Part shown: positions 9,704-19,592 of the stretch, one piece after another
How the letters are laid out: each line of letters begins with the position of its first letter
Numbering within the stretch: the first letter of the stretch is position 1
Assembly: GCA_004211785.1 (NCBI GenBank)
Contig: SHBX01000001.1
Coordinates: forward strand, 248,001-312,000
DNA length: 64,000 nucleotides
Reading direction: 5' to 3'
Source of the DNA: Winogradskyella sp.
GTDB taxonomy: Bacteria > Bacteroidota > Bacteroidia > Flavobacteriales > Flavobacteriaceae
Notes under the pieces: generated by a model
The model's database searches: none
Told to the model about the DNA's origin: nothing
What the model saw: the letters and a program-made list of their open reading frames with translations, nothing else
Position numbers and translations under genes: made by a program

Positions 9704-11236
9704 TTATTGTAATAATGGCGAGTAGTTGGTAGGGAAATCACCTGCTTTTGCTACATTACCAGATGCAACAAAATTAGACCCATAAGTTTCATCTATAGCT
9801 TCAAGGAAAGCATTTGCCATTAGAGCATAGCCTCTAGCAGTTAAGTGCACGCCATCTAAGCTTACTAAGCCACCAAATACTAAATCAGTATTTAAAAAGT
9901 AATCGTCAAAAGCAATACCAGTAGTTGATGCTTCAACTAAAATGGAATTTAAATCTACTAAAGCCAAACCATTTGCATTTGCAGCTGCGGAAATACTTGA
10001 GTTATATGCAGCCGTAGCAGTAGCAATTTCTTGTTGCTCTTGAGGCGTAAGAACAAAAGTATCTGCAAGCGGTGTTGCAGTTCCTCCACCTTGAGGGATT
10101 AAACTACCAGCAGTTAGTAATACTAGGTCATCTGATGTTGCTTGTCTGAAATTTTGAAGTTGCATGTTTATACCTGTTAAGTCTCTTAAGTCTTCATCGA
10201 CTATTACAACAGCATTTCCTTCACCAGCAGCAAAAGTTATTGTTCTTTGAGCTATTTCAGCATCTGCTTCAGCTTGCGTTAATGGAGTAGTTGCTACTAA
10301 AAAAGCATATGCTTGAACAATACCCGCATTGTATGCGCCATAACCTTGAGCACTATTTAAAAATCCAGCTGTTGCCGCATCTAAAGGAACAGGATTATAA
10401 TCAACAGTTGTAAAAAAAGATAAACTAGTAATGTCAGGTAAATTACCAATAGCACCTTTAGAACCATTTGCAGTTAAACCAGCAACTAAAGCATTTAATG
10501 CAAAATCAAATGTTGCCGTATCAGTAATTGGGTTACTTCCATCACCGCCAGACGTGGCATAACCTAAAACATCATTACCGCCAACTTCAGACAATGTGAA
10601 AAAAGTAGGGTTTTGAGCAACAGCTAAATCTAGCATTGAAGCATTAGGTGTAGCTCCAGTTAATCTTATTGCATAAGGATTAGCGGCAGCAGGGAAATTA
10701 GCTAAATTACCATAGCCAGGTGCAATCATATGAAAACTCTTTGCACCAGGCACTCCTAAGTTACTAAAAGGACCAGTAGGATTGTTTAATGCAAAATCAG
10801 TGGTAGACATTGCTACAGGATTGATACTTTGAAGCGGAACAGGTCCTGCTCCTCCAAACACTAAGCGTTCGGCAAATAATCTTTCTCCGTTAGCAGGATT
10901 TAAAACTGGATTGCCCCCTAGAATTAAACCTCCAAAATTATCACTCATCATTGGTTGGGTATAAGTACCACCACCAATTTTAGAAAATTGAGTTGCCATA
11001 ATATTTGGGAATGAATTTTCTTGAGAAGCAATAAATAATCCATTGTCTGTAAAACCTGCAGTAAATGATGCGCCTATAGACACAAAATTTGAAAAATCAG
11101 CGGTACCTGCACTTAAATCAGGTAAGTCTTCAGTGCCTTGATTAACTCTGTCTCTAAGGTCATCTAATGTGTCATTTTCACAGGCTATAAAACCTAAAGC
11201 AAAAAGTGATAATGCGATATATTTAATTTTTTTCAT
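9704..11236 (-). CDS. SGNH/GDSL-family hydrolase lipoprotein
   Basis: 510 residues. The lipobox LGFIAC with lipidation at Cys19 places it in the outer or inner membrane lipoprotein pool. Block I reads FVSIGASFTAGF: the nucleophile Ser57 is kept but the usual GDS is GAS. Block III is EVGGNDVLGY, and block V is LDGVHLTARGYALMANAF, which supplies the Asp and His. These enzymes are esterases or lipases; the substrate is not evident. It is preceded by a TonB-dependent receptor with only 15 bases between them. Such receptor-lipoprotein pairs in this phylum usually handle one nutrient together (inference). The middle ~150 residues are rich in Ala/Gly/Thr and look like an insertion relative to a minimal SGNH domain. 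Confidence 0.85.
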   Translation of the reverse strand: MKKIKYIALSLFALGFIACENDTLDDLRDRVNQGTEDLPDLSAGTADFSNFVSIGASFTAGFTDNGLFIASQENSFPNIMATQFSKIGGGTYTQPMMSDNFGGLILGGNPVLNPANGERLFAERLVFGGAGPVPLQSINPVAMSTTDFALNNPTGPFSNLGVPGAKSFHMIAPGYGNLANFPAAANPYAIRLTGATPNASMLDLAVAQNPTFFTLSEVGGNDVLGYATSGGDGSNPITDTATFDFALNALVAGLTANGSKGAIGNLPDITSLSFFTTVDYNPVPLDAATAGFLNSAQGYGAYNAGIVQAYAFLVATTPLTQAEADAEIAQRTITFAAGEGNAVVIVDEDLRDLTGINMQLQNFRQATSDDLVLLTAGSLIPQGGGTATPLADTFVLTPQEQQEIATATAAYNSSISAAANANGLALVDLNSILVEASTTGIAFDDYFLNTDLVFGGLVSLDGVHLTARGYALMANAFLEAIDETYGSNFVASGNVAKAGDFPTNYSPLLQ

Positions 11237-11251
11237 AATGATTTGTAATTA

Positions 11252-14059
11252 TTATAGATTATTGATTGTCCAAGACAGATAATATTGTGAACCAATAAAT
11301 CCAGTACCAAATGCTGTAAAGTATTCGTCTTGTAATAAGTTTGTCGCACCTAATTTAAAAGTAGACTTAAGGCTAGGGATTCTATAATTAACCTGTGCAT
11401 CTAAAACATTAAATGCAGGAATCTCTCCATCACCAAAAGAAGCTTCCCAGAAGTAGTTATCACTCCATCTCCAAGCTACATTAAACCCAAAGTTTTTGAA
11501 TAACTCAGTTTTTCCAAAATTAACTTTCACCTTATGCTCAGGTGTATTAAAGTTAGTTCTAAAATCAGGGTTAGCATTTACATCAAAATCTAACTTAGCA
11601 TATGTATAGTTAGCACTAATATCAAAACCATCAAAGATTTTTGTTGAAACTTGTATAGCAGCACCATAAGAGTTTACATCAGCATCAGAGTTTGTGTATG
11701 TTTGATAAGCTTGGAAATCTCCATTTGCAATTGCAGCAACAGCTAGAGGAGTCGAAGTTCCAGGGATGTTTTGCGTTAATTGCACATCTCCATAGAATGG
11801 TGCAATTACAGTTTCGTTAGCTAAAAAGTCTTTGTAGGCATTGTAATAGGCAGATGCATCAATAATAAATCCTTTAACCTTACCACGATAACCAACTTCA
11901 AAAGAACTTACTTGTTCTGGTTGAGCAAGATTAGAATTTGCGATACTTAAATCAGCTGGATTTCCTGTTGCAGCAAAATTTGTTACAGAATTTGCAAAGA
12001 ATGAATTGTTATAAGCACCAGTTCCATCAAAATCTATACTTGTTTGACCTCCTAATAAAGCAGATCCTGTTGGGCTTAATCCATAGTTTCTAATATCTCT
12101 AGCAGGGTTGTCAGCAGCACCACCAATTAATATAGCACGGCCTACATCTAAGCCAATGTATAAATCTTGAGTTGTAGGGTTTCTGAATCCAGTTTGAAAA
12201 GAGGCTCTAAAGTTATGGTTTTCATTAACTGTAAAACCAGCAGATAATCTAGGAGAAAAGAACCCATCAAAAAGCTCAGACTTATCATATCTTAGAGAAC
12301 CAGTAAGTTTCATCTCAACATTATCAGAAAGTTCTAATGATTTTTGTATTTGAGTATATACACCAACTTCCGAGTAGTTAATTGGGCCATCAGTATCTGT
12401 ATAAATTGTTCCAAAAGAATTTAATCTATATCTTCTGTAAGAAGCTCCAACTTGAACATCTGCAACATCCCAAAGATGGCTAAAATTATAGTTAGCATCT
12501 CCATGATAAATCTTTGAATTATCTTGGAATTTAGAACCTGTAGTTAAATCAGGATCATTAATACTTGCATTAAAAGCATTTTGAAATTCTGGAGTTCCTG
12601 GCAAAAATCTACCTGTATCAGCAGCTACTCTTGCAGCATCATGTGCTTGTGTATCTGTAGCTCCTCCTAAAGTGGCTCCAATATATTCAGCAACATATTC
12701 ACCAAACCATGTGTTGTCATCTTTCCATGCTCTATTAATATTTATTCCAGTGAATACCATATCGTAAGAATCCCCAGCTTTATCTTCCGTAACGTATCCT
12801 CTAACAAAGAAGTTATCGTTTCTAATTTCTAATTTGTGTTGTTGCAAGAAGAAATTTTTAATATTGTAGCGGTTAGCACCTTGGTAGATAGTGTTACCAG
12901 AACCTACCTTACCAACATACTGAATTTCAAAATCATCAGCCCAAGGACGGAAATATAATCCCCAATCGGCTTTTATACTTTCAGCATTGTAATTTGTTAA
13001 ATCTCTTTCATCATATCCTGTTCTACTTACATCAACAGATGGCACTAAAGCAGATGAACCAGCAGGCGCAAGGCCTAAGCCCTCTAATAATTGCGCAACA
13101 CCATTGATATCTGTGCTTACCTCATCACCATAAACATTTATTCCGTCATAATCAATATCTGCTCTTGTAAGACCACGATTCAATTTGTCTTCTACACTAG
13201 TAGCAGCCCAATCGGTTCCTTTTAAATATCCGAAATTAACTTTAGCAGCAAATTTATCGCTAAACTTGTAAGCCATTCGTATACCTAAATCTGTATAATC
13301 ATTATCTCCAGCAGCTTCTTGCGAAGTAATTCCACGTTTTATATATCCGCTAATGCCTTGGTTATCAAAAGGACTTTTACTTCTCATGAAAAGGATACCG
13401 TTAAAGGCATTTGCTCCATAAAGTGCAGAAGCCGCTCCTGGTAAAAGCTCAACACTATTTACATCTGTCTCTGTCATACCTAAGAGATTACCTAGTGGGA
13501 AGTTAAGTGCTGGTGCAGAATTATCCATTCCGTCGACTAACTGCATAAAACGTGTATTTGCAAATGTTGCAAAACCTCTAGTATTAATAGATTTAAACGT
13601 TAAACTATTAGTATTAATATCAACACCTTTAAGGTTTTCTAATCCATCATAGAAATCTACAGAAGGTGTATTTTTTATTTCTTTTAGTCCGAAACGTTCT
13701 ACCGTTACAGGAGATTCAAAAATACGTTCAGGTGTTCTAGAAGCAGAGATAACTACTTCATCAAGCTCGTTACCTTCTTTTAATTGTACATCAATTGTTT
13801 GGTCATTTGCTGTTACGTCAAGGGTTTGAGTTTCAAAACCAGTGTAGGAAATTATAATTTTGAAAGGTGGTGCTTGATCTGTAGTTAAGATGTACATACC
13901 ATCAAAATCAGAACTTGTACCTGTAGTGGTTCCTTCAATTATAACGTTAGCGCCAGGTAAAGGTTGACCTGTGTTGTCTGTAATTTTTCCTTTAACCGTG
14001 GTTTGTGCAAACGAAATCACAGTAAAAAGCATTACAAAAAGCTTTAGGGTTGTCTTCAT
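11252..14059 (-). CDS. TonB-dependent outer-membrane receptor with carboxypeptidase-like regulatory domain
   Basis: 935 residues. Signal peptide MKTTLKLFVMLFTVISFAQ; residues about 20-105 form the CarboxypepD_reg-like beta sandwich (VKGKITDNTGQPLPGANVII); residues about 110-235 are the plug (VVISASRTPERIFESPVTVE, then LLPGAASALYGANAFNG); the remainder is a 22-strand barrel ending in the aromatic-rich strand QYYLSWTINNL. It imports a ligand across the outer membrane using TonB energy. The substrate is not recognisable: the downstream partner is an SGNH hydrolase and not a SusD, so this is not a standard polysaccharide locus. It is first in its transcript; glmS upstream ends at a terminator at about 14184-14220. 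Confidence 0.93.
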   Translation of the reverse strand: MKTTLKLFVMLFTVISFAQTTVKGKITDNTGQPLPGANVIIEGTTTGTSSDFDGMYILTTDQAPPFKIIISYTGFETQTLDVTANDQTIDVQLKEGNELDEVVISASRTPERIFESPVTVERFGLKEIKNTPSVDFYDGLENLKGVDINTNSLTFKSINTRGFATFANTRFMQLVDGMDNSAPALNFPLGNLLGMTETDVNSVELLPGAASALYGANAFNGILFMRSKSPFDNQGISGYIKRGITSQEAAGDNDYTDLGIRMAYKFSDKFAAKVNFGYLKGTDWAATSVEDKLNRGLTRADIDYDGINVYGDEVSTDINGVAQLLEGLGLAPAGSSALVPSVDVSRTGYDERDLTNYNAESIKADWGLYFRPWADDFEIQYVGKVGSGNTIYQGANRYNIKNFFLQQHKLEIRNDNFFVRGYVTEDKAGDSYDMVFTGININRAWKDDNTWFGEYVAEYIGATLGGATDTQAHDAARVAADTGRFLPGTPEFQNAFNASINDPDLTTGSKFQDNSKIYHGDANYNFSHLWDVADVQVGASYRRYRLNSFGTIYTDTDGPINYSEVGVYTQIQKSLELSDNVEMKLTGSLRYDKSELFDGFFSPRLSAGFTVNENHNFRASFQTGFRNPTTQDLYIGLDVGRAILIGGAADNPARDIRNYGLSPTGSALLGGQTSIDFDGTGAYNNSFFANSVTNFAATGNPADLSIANSNLAQPEQVSSFEVGYRGKVKGFIIDASAYYNAYKDFLANETVIAPFYGDVQLTQNIPGTSTPLAVAAIANGDFQAYQTYTNSDADVNSYGAAIQVSTKIFDGFDISANYTYAKLDFDVNANPDFRTNFNTPEHKVKVNFGKTELFKNFGFNVAWRWSDNYFWEASFGDGEIPAFNVLDAQVNYRIPSLKSTFKLGATNLLQDEYFTAFGTGFIGSQYYLSWTINNL

Positions 14060-14183
14060 GTGTAAGAATTAGTTAATTTATATAGATGCCCAATTTAACT
14101 AAATATATGAAAACTTGATAAGAAATTTCTAAAAAATTATGCACGCATAGCACTTTTTGATAATTAAAAGCGTTAAAAATCAA

Positions 14184-14220
14184 AAAATCCATAAAAAATA
14201 TGGTTTTTTCTATGGATTTT
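14184..14220 (-). terminator. Probable intrinsic terminator after glmS, with two alternative foldings
   Basis: AAAATCCATA (14184-14193) pairs with TATGGATTTT (14211-14220). The inner CCATA can instead pair with a second TATGG at 14199-14203, next to a T-run. Read on the minus strand the outer stem ends in a U-run. AT-rich, so moderate strength. Confidence 0.6.
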
Positions 14221-14243
14221 GAAATTTACTTTTTGTTTGTTTT

Positions 14244-16091
14244 TTACTCTACAGTTACTGATTTTGCTAAATTTCGGGGTTGATCAACATTTTTATTTAA
14301 CATTACAGCAATATGATAAGATAAAAGCTGAAGAGGAATTGTTGTTAAGAGCGGACTTAAAGATTCTATAGTCTCTGGAATCTCTATAGTATGATCTGCT
14401 AATTTTTTTACATCAACATCACCCTCAGTAACAATTGCTATAATTTTACCTTTTCTAGATTTTATTTCTTGAATATTGCTAACTACTTTTTCGTAATGTC
14501 CTTTTTTTGTAGCTATAACAAATACGGGCATGTGCTCATCAATTAATGCGATAGGTCCATGTTTCATTTCAGCGGCAGGATAACCTTCAGCATGTATGTA
14601 CGAAATTTCTTTGAGCTTTAAAGCGCCTTCTAATGCTACAGGAAAATTATAACCTCGACCAAGGTATAAGCAATTAGCTGCATCTTTATAGGTTTTGGCT
14701 ACAGATTTAATATGCTCATCTGACTTAAGCGCTTTTTCAACTTTTTCAGGTATGAGTTCTAATTCTTCTAAATGGTAATGAAATTGAGAGTTAGAAATTG
14801 CTCCTTTTTCTTTAGCAAGTTTTAAAGCTATAAGTGTAAGCACTGTAATTTGAGTTGTAAATGCTTTAGTTGAAGCAACTCCTATTTCTGGTCCGGCATG
14901 TGTATATGCACCTGCATCGGTCTCTCTTGCAATACTTGAGCCTACTACATTACAAACCCCAAATACAAATGCACCGTGAGATTTTGCCAATTTTATTGCA
15001 GCTAAGGTATCTGCTGTTTCGCCAGATTGCGAAATGGCTATAACAACATCTTTATTAGTGATTACAGGATTTCTATACCTGAATTCTGATGCGTATTCTA
15101 CTTCTACTGGGATTCTGGCAATATCTTCAAAAATGTATTCTGCAACTAAGCCTGCATGCCAAGATGTTCCACAAGCCACAATAATTATTCTGTTAGCGTT
15201 AAGAAATTTTTCTTTGTGATTTTCCACACCAGACATTCTTACTATACCTTCTTTTGCAAGAAGACGCCCACGATAAGTGTCTCTAATTGCATGAGGTTGT
15301 TCGTATATTTCTTTTAACATAAAATGCTCATAACCACCTTTTTCAATTTGCTCTAAATTGAATTTAAGTTCTTGCATTAATGGATTAACTAAAGAATCGT
15401 CTTTTATTTTTCGGATTTTAATCTTTTTACCTAGTCTTACAACAGCCATTTCTTCATCTTCTAAATAAATGGCATTTTTTGTAAACTCTATAAATGGTGA
15501 TGCATCACTAGCTATGAAAAATTCTTCGTCACCAACACCAATAGCTAAAGGGCTTCCTAGTTTGGCTACAACAATCTCGTTAGGTTTGTTTTTGTCAAAA
15601 ACAGCTATAGCGTAGGCACCAACAACTTCGTTGAGTGCAATTTGTACTGCTTTTCCAAGTTTCACACCTTGTTTTTTCTTAACTTCTTCAATTAAGTTAA
15701 TTAAAACTTCAGTATCTGTATCTGAATTAAAAGTATAACCACGTTTAATTAATTCGGTCTTAATAGCTTCATAATTTTCTATGATACCATTATGTATAAT
15801 TACTAAATCTCCAGAATTTGAATAATGAGGATGAGAGTTAACATCATTAGGAATACCATGAGTTGCCCAACGTGTATGACCAATACCTAGGTTTCCAGTT
15901 GTAGTAATTTCATTTTCTAGCCTCTCTTTTAAATCGGCAACCTTGCCTTTGGTCTTAGAAAGCTTAATATTATTTCCATCATATAATGCTATTCCGGCAC
16001 TGTCATAACCTCTATACTCTAATCTTTGTAGACCTTTGAGAATGATTGGGTAAGCTTCTCTATGACCTATATATCCTACAATTCCGCACAT
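14244..16091 (-). CDS. glmS: Glutamine--fructose-6-phosphate aminotransferase (isomerizing)
   Basis: 615 residues. It makes glucosamine-6-phosphate from fructose-6-phosphate and glutamine, the first step to UDP-GlcNAc for peptidoglycan and lipid A. The nucleophile Cys2 is exposed after Met removal (MCGIVGYIGHREAYPIILKG). The glutaminase domain carries RLEYRGYDSAG and GHTRWATHG. Two SIS isomerase domains follow (IIIVACGTSWHAGLVAEY; ISQSGETADT; YLGRGYNFPVALEGALKLKE). The C-terminus DQPRNLAKSVTVE is the conserved end. It lies 10 bases after the DUF4270 gene, the last gene of an operon with the half glycogen synthase. The Gram-positive glmS ribozyme is absent and there is no room for it. Confidence 0.98.
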   Translation of the reverse strand: MCGIVGYIGHREAYPIILKGLQRLEYRGYDSAGIALYDGNNIKLSKTKGKVADLKERLENEITTTGNLGIGHTRWATHGIPNDVNSHPHYSNSGDLVIIHNGIIENYEAIKTELIKRGYTFNSDTDTEVLINLIEEVKKKQGVKLGKAVQIALNEVVGAYAIAVFDKNKPNEIVVAKLGSPLAIGVGDEEFFIASDASPFIEFTKNAIYLEDEEMAVVRLGKKIKIRKIKDDSLVNPLMQELKFNLEQIEKGGYEHFMLKEIYEQPHAIRDTYRGRLLAKEGIVRMSGVENHKEKFLNANRIIIVACGTSWHAGLVAEYIFEDIARIPVEVEYASEFRYRNPVITNKDVVIAISQSGETADTLAAIKLAKSHGAFVFGVCNVVGSSIARETDAGAYTHAGPEIGVASTKAFTTQITVLTLIALKLAKEKGAISNSQFHYHLEELELIPEKVEKALKSDEHIKSVAKTYKDAANCLYLGRGYNFPVALEGALKLKEISYIHAEGYPAAEMKHGPIALIDEHMPVFVIATKKGHYEKVVSNIQEIKSRKGKIIAIVTEGDVDVKKLADHTIEIPETIESLSPLLTTIPLQLLSYHIAVMLNKNVDQPRNLAKSVTVE

Positions 16092-16101
16092 AAGTTATTT
16101 G

Positions 16102-17796
16102 TTAGTTATTTGGGCAATCAATATCGGTTTCTAAACAGGTATAGAAAATTTCAAGAAACAAACGTTTGCTTATGTTTGTGTCTTCATTATTATTGCCATG
16201 TAATACTGTCCCTCTTGGAGTTATGACACTACTTACAGGAAGTGTTTCTGCTCCACTACCTGTTTCTTGCACCCTGTATTGTGGTACAGTAGCTTCAAGA
16301 TTTACATTGCCAGAAACAGCAATTCCTAATTCAACATTCTCAGTATTGTTTAGTAAAAGATTATTAATATGAGATGTGATTTTCATTTTATAACGGCCTT
16401 GACCAGTAGTTTCATCTCTAGTTAAGACCCCTAAGTGATTAGGGATTGAAACTGAAGGTAGCGTATTGTTTTGAGTGTCTTCGAAGTAATCTACAAGAGG
16501 ACCACCGTTAGTTTTATTATAAAGGTATAGTCTTTGTGGTTCTTCACCTTCAACTAAGTCCTCATCTACATAAAAAACAAGATTAGCTTCATTAATTAAT
16601 CGTCTTGATGATTCAAAATTGCCTTCGTCATCTAGATTGATAAATTGTTTTCTAAAAGCTTCAAAAGTATTATCTGTAGTGTTGTCATCATCAGAGTTTT
16701 CGCCATCAAATAAGCTAATTGAAGCTAAAGCGCCTTCTCCACCTTTGAGATATAATCTGCTATCTCCTTGTACTTCATCTCCGTCAGCGAACGGTAGATT
16801 AAAGTTATTCTCAAAAAAGTTAGCTCTTGTTGGACTAAATGTCAAAATATATGTTGCTTGATCTCTCTCCCCAGTTACTGTAGGTGAATCAAAGGAATAA
16901 AACAATGTAACGTTTGCGTCTTGTTGGGATAGATTAAGAAGCATTAATGAGCCATTGTTATTTACAGGCTCTGCTCTAAAATATAATCCTCTAAAATAGT
17001 CATTAAAGTTGTTAGGATTACTTAACGTAGCTTCTCCTTCTTGATCAAGAATTTTTTGTGTCCAGTAATTTATAGCATCATCGTCTTCGGTTACATTTTT
17101 GTCCCATACAATTCTAATTCTTGGTGTAAGCCTTTGTGTAATTATAGGCTCTGTCTCATCCCCATCGGTTAAAACTACTTCTTGCTCACTGATATCTAGA
17201 GTTTCTATTTCATCTATTAGAGTAAATTCTAAATCTGATGGACCTATTTGCTCTGTTGCTGATGCAGATTTATTTGAGAAATAAGATTGACTTATGTCAA
17301 AATCTTCGTTTGGATCAAAATCTCTTAAGAAATAACTATTTTCATAGATACTTAGTTTTATTGGGTTGTAACTGTCTTCTCTAGGTAATACAGAGTCAAT
17401 CTCATATTCAATATTGTTGTCTTCTGTTAAACCAATACTTCTACTAAAAAACGGGATAGATAATACAACAGAATCTAATATAACATTGTCACCAAATGTA
17501 GGATTAACAAGTCCAGTATTTACTTGAGTTACAACACTAGCAACTGTTTGACCATAAGTAGGGTCGTTGAAAACCCCTAACATATTTAACCCCAGTCCAC
17601 TTGTTTGAACAGGACTAAGTCTATCGGTGTAGCTAATAACATCAAACTTCTCTGAGGTTGTGTTAAAGTTAGTTGCAGTTTCTTCATTAATAATATCAGA
17701 ATCTATTGTAGTAAAGTCTTTATCGCAAGCGATAAAGGTTATAGCAATAGATGCTAAGACTAGAAGACTTCTTAAGCTTTTCTTATATAATTTCAT
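16102..17796 (-). CDS. DUF4270 family lipoprotein
   Basis: 564 residues. The lipobox TFIAC gives a lipidated Cys24. The rest is a soluble, acidic, beta-rich protein with features such as VDEDLVEGEEPQRLYLYNKTNGGPLVDYFED, shortened here to the core motif RLYLYNKTNGG, seen in the DUF4270 family of Bacteroidota. No function is established for the family that I know of. Its fixed position between a glycogen-synthase-like gene and glmS (12 and 10 bases apart) is the only clue and suggests an envelope or sugar-related role (inference). Confidence 0.82.
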   Translation of the reverse strand: MKLYKKSLRSLLVLASIAITFIACDKDFTTIDSDIINEETATNFNTTSEKFDVISYTDRLSPVQTSGLGLNMLGVFNDPTYGQTVASVVTQVNTGLVNPTFGDNVILDSVVLSIPFFSRSIGLTEDNNIEYEIDSVLPREDSYNPIKLSIYENSYFLRDFDPNEDFDISQSYFSNKSASATEQIGPSDLEFTLIDEIETLDISEQEVVLTDGDETEPIITQRLTPRIRIVWDKNVTEDDDAINYWTQKILDQEGEATLSNPNNFNDYFRGLYFRAEPVNNNGSLMLLNLSQQDANVTLFYSFDSPTVTGERDQATYILTFSPTRANFFENNFNLPFADGDEVQGDSRLYLKGGEGALASISLFDGENSDDDNTTDNTFEAFRKQFINLDDEGNFESSRRLINEANLVFYVDEDLVEGEEPQRLYLYNKTNGGPLVDYFEDTQNNTLPSVSIPNHLGVLTRDETTGQGRYKMKITSHINNLLLNNTENVELGIAVSGNVNLEATVPQYRVQETGSGAETLPVSSVITPRGTVLHGNNNEDTNISKRLFLEIFYTCLETDIDCPNN

Positions 17797-17808
17797 AAGT
17801 ATTTTTAA

Positions 17809-18618
17809 CTATTGTAATACACTATTTGTGTAAAATTCTGAATATGGTTCAGCAAATTCTTCTGGAGAGTGATAACCTAACGTTGGTTTATCTAATTCAT
17901 TAATATAGCTATCTAATTCAGTTGGTAATTCTTGAGAGCCTTTAATTATGGCATCAGAATTATCAATAGCAATCTTCATTAAATTAATGTAGTTAGGCTT
18001 GCTTAATGGTTTTATTGCTTCTTCGTCAAGTCCATCAAAGCTCACTTTCTTTTTCATGTCTTTATCTAACGTACCATCAAAGTTTTGATTGTATACAGAG
18101 GTAACAATTTTACTTTCAGTAAATAATGGTTCAGTTTTATAAAACTCTTTGAGATATAGCGGCAATAATGATGCCAACCATCCATTAACATGTATAATGT
18201 CTGGAGCCCAATTCAATTTTTTAACAGTTTCAATAACACCTTTAGCAAAGAAAATAGCACGCTCATCATTATCTGGAAAGAGCTTACCGTCTTCATCTGT
18301 TAAGGTAGCTTTACGCTTAAAATATTCTTCATTATCTATGAAATAAACCTGAATACGCTCTTTTGGTATTGAAGCAACCTTGATTATAAGTGGCATATCC
18401 AAATCATTAATCACAAGATTAATACCCGATAACCTTATAACTTCATGAAGTTGATGTCTACGCTCATTGATGTTTCCAAATCGAGGCATAAATATACGTA
18501 TCTGTCCACCTTGTTTATTCACCATTCGTGGTGCTTCAAATGACATTGAAGAAATTTCAGTTTCAGGTAAATACGGAACTACTTCCGAGGACACATACAA
18601 TATTCGTTTATCTTTCAT
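17809..18618 (-). CDS. Glycogen/starch synthase N-terminal-domain protein (half-length GT5)
   Basis: 269 residues, against about 480 for a full GlgA. It matches only the N-terminal Rossmann domain of GT5 synthases (KRILYVSSEVVPYLPET; APDIIHVNGWLASLLPLYLK). The ADP-glucose-binding KxGGL motif near the start is replaced by PETEISSMS, and the whole C-terminal nucleotide-sugar-binding domain is absent. A normal glucan synthase reaction is therefore doubtful. The reading frame is clean, so this is not an obvious recent truncation. It is first in the operon with DUF4270 and glmS and divergent from panC. It may be a sugar-binding or regulatory protein (inference). Confidence 0.8.
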   Translation of the reverse strand: MKDKRILYVSSEVVPYLPETEISSMSFEAPRMVNKQGGQIRIFMPRFGNINERRHQLHEVIRLSGINLVINDLDMPLIIKVASIPKERIQVYFIDNEEYFKRKATLTDEDGKLFPDNDERAIFFAKGVIETVKKLNWAPDIIHVNGWLASLLPLYLKEFYKTEPLFTESKIVTSVYNQNFDGTLDKDMKKKVSFDGLDEEAIKPLSKPNYINLMKIAIDNSDAIIKGSQELPTELDSYINELDKPTLGYHSPEEFAEPYSEFYTNSVLQ

Positions 18619-18655
18619 ATACCGATTGATTTAGAAATTAAAAGTAAAAAACATG

Positions 18656-18663
18656 CAAAATTA
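18656..18663 (-). promoter_or_regulatory. Promoter -7 box for the glycogen-synthase-like/DUF4270/glmS operon
   Basis: On the minus strand TAATTTTG matches TAnnTTTG, 37 bases ahead of the start codon. The -33 element is not clear. Confidence 0.5.
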
Positions 18664-18694
18664 CAAAAATTTATGCCAATTGCTAGTAAAATCT

Positions 18695-18702
18695 TAAGTT
18701 TG
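18695..18702 (+). promoter_or_regulatory. panC: Promoter -7 box for panC
   Basis: TAAGTTTG matches TAnnTTTG, 25 bases ahead of the TTG start. It forms a divergent promoter pair with the box at 18656-18663. Confidence 0.5.
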
Positions 18703-18727
18703 CACGCGTTAAACTTATGTTACAGAA

Positions 18728-19579
18728 TTGAAAATATTTCATAATAAAACAGACTTATCAACTCATATTCATAGTCTAAAGGCTAAAGAAGCTTCTATTG
18801 GTTTTGTGCCTACTATGGGGGCTTTGCATAAAGGGCATTTGTCTTTGGTGAATTTTGGGCTCTCTGATAACGATTTTGTTGTTGTTAGCATTTTTGTAAA
18901 TCCTACTCAGTTTAATAATCCTGAAGATTTAAAAAAATACCCTAGAACTTTAGATAGAGATGTAGAACTTTTGCAAACAATTTCTGACTCTAAAATTCTT
19001 GTTTATGCCCCTACAGTAGAAGATATATATGAAAATAATGTTGCTTCTCAAAGTTTTACTTTTGGAGGTTTAGAGCATGAAATGGAAGGCGCATTTAGAC
19101 CAGGGCATTTTGATGGTGTTGGTACTATTGTTAAACGGTTATTAGAAATAGTAAAGCCAGATAAAGCATATTTTGGTCAGAAAGATTTTCAGCAATTACT
19201 GATTGTGAAGAAAATGGCAGAATTATACAAAATACCAACAGAAATTATAGGTTGCCCAATCTTTAGAGCAGCTGATGGTTTAGCAATGAGTTCTCGTAAT
19301 GAAAGACTCAAATCAGAGCATAGAGAGGCCGCTCCTTTTATATACAGAACATTAAAATCTGCCAAAGAAAAGTTTGGCACAAAAAGTGCTAAAGCAGTAA
19401 CGGAATGGGTTGCAAAGCAATTTAAAAAACAAGAACTTCTAGAATTAGAATATTTTTTAATTGCAGACACAAAAACACTAAAGCCAGTAAAACGAAAATC
19501 AACAAAAAAAGTATATAGAGCATTTATTGCGGTATATGCAGACGATATAAGACTTATAGACAATATCGCGTTAAATTAA
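18728..19579 (+). CDS. panC: Pantothenate synthetase (pantoate--beta-alanine ligase)
   Basis: 283 residues. It joins pantoate and beta-alanine with ATP to give pantothenate, the precursor of CoA. Motifs are the ATP-binding [17 protein letters not shown], the signature [19 protein letters not shown], the HIGH-like and KMSKS-like elements, and [11 protein letters not shown]. The start codon is TTG; an ATG 11 bases upstream opens only a four-residue frame (MLQN) whose TGA overlaps the TTG, so TTG is required. panD, the enzyme making beta-alanine, follows after 13 bases, so the two steps are next to each other. Confidence 0.96.
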   Translation: MKIFHNKTDLSTHIHSLKAKEASIGFVPTMGALHKGHLSLVNFGLSDNDFVVVSIFVNPTQFNNPEDLKKYPRTLDRDVELLQTISDSKILVYAPTVEDIYENNVASQSFTFGGLEHEMEGAFRPGHFDGVGTIVKRLLEIVKPDKAYFGQKDFQQLLIVKKMAELYKIPTEIIGCPIFRAADGLAMSSRNERLKSEHREAAPFIYRTLKSAKEKFGTKSAKAVTEWVAKQFKKQELLELEYFLIADTKTLKPVKRKSTKKVYRAFIAVYADDIRLIDNIALN

Positions 19580-19592
19580 TTACCTTTGCCTC

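Noticed and set aside
16092-16101. glmS ribozyme or riboswitch
   Set aside because: Only 10 bases separate glmS from the upstream gene, and the ribozyme is mainly found in Firmicutes.
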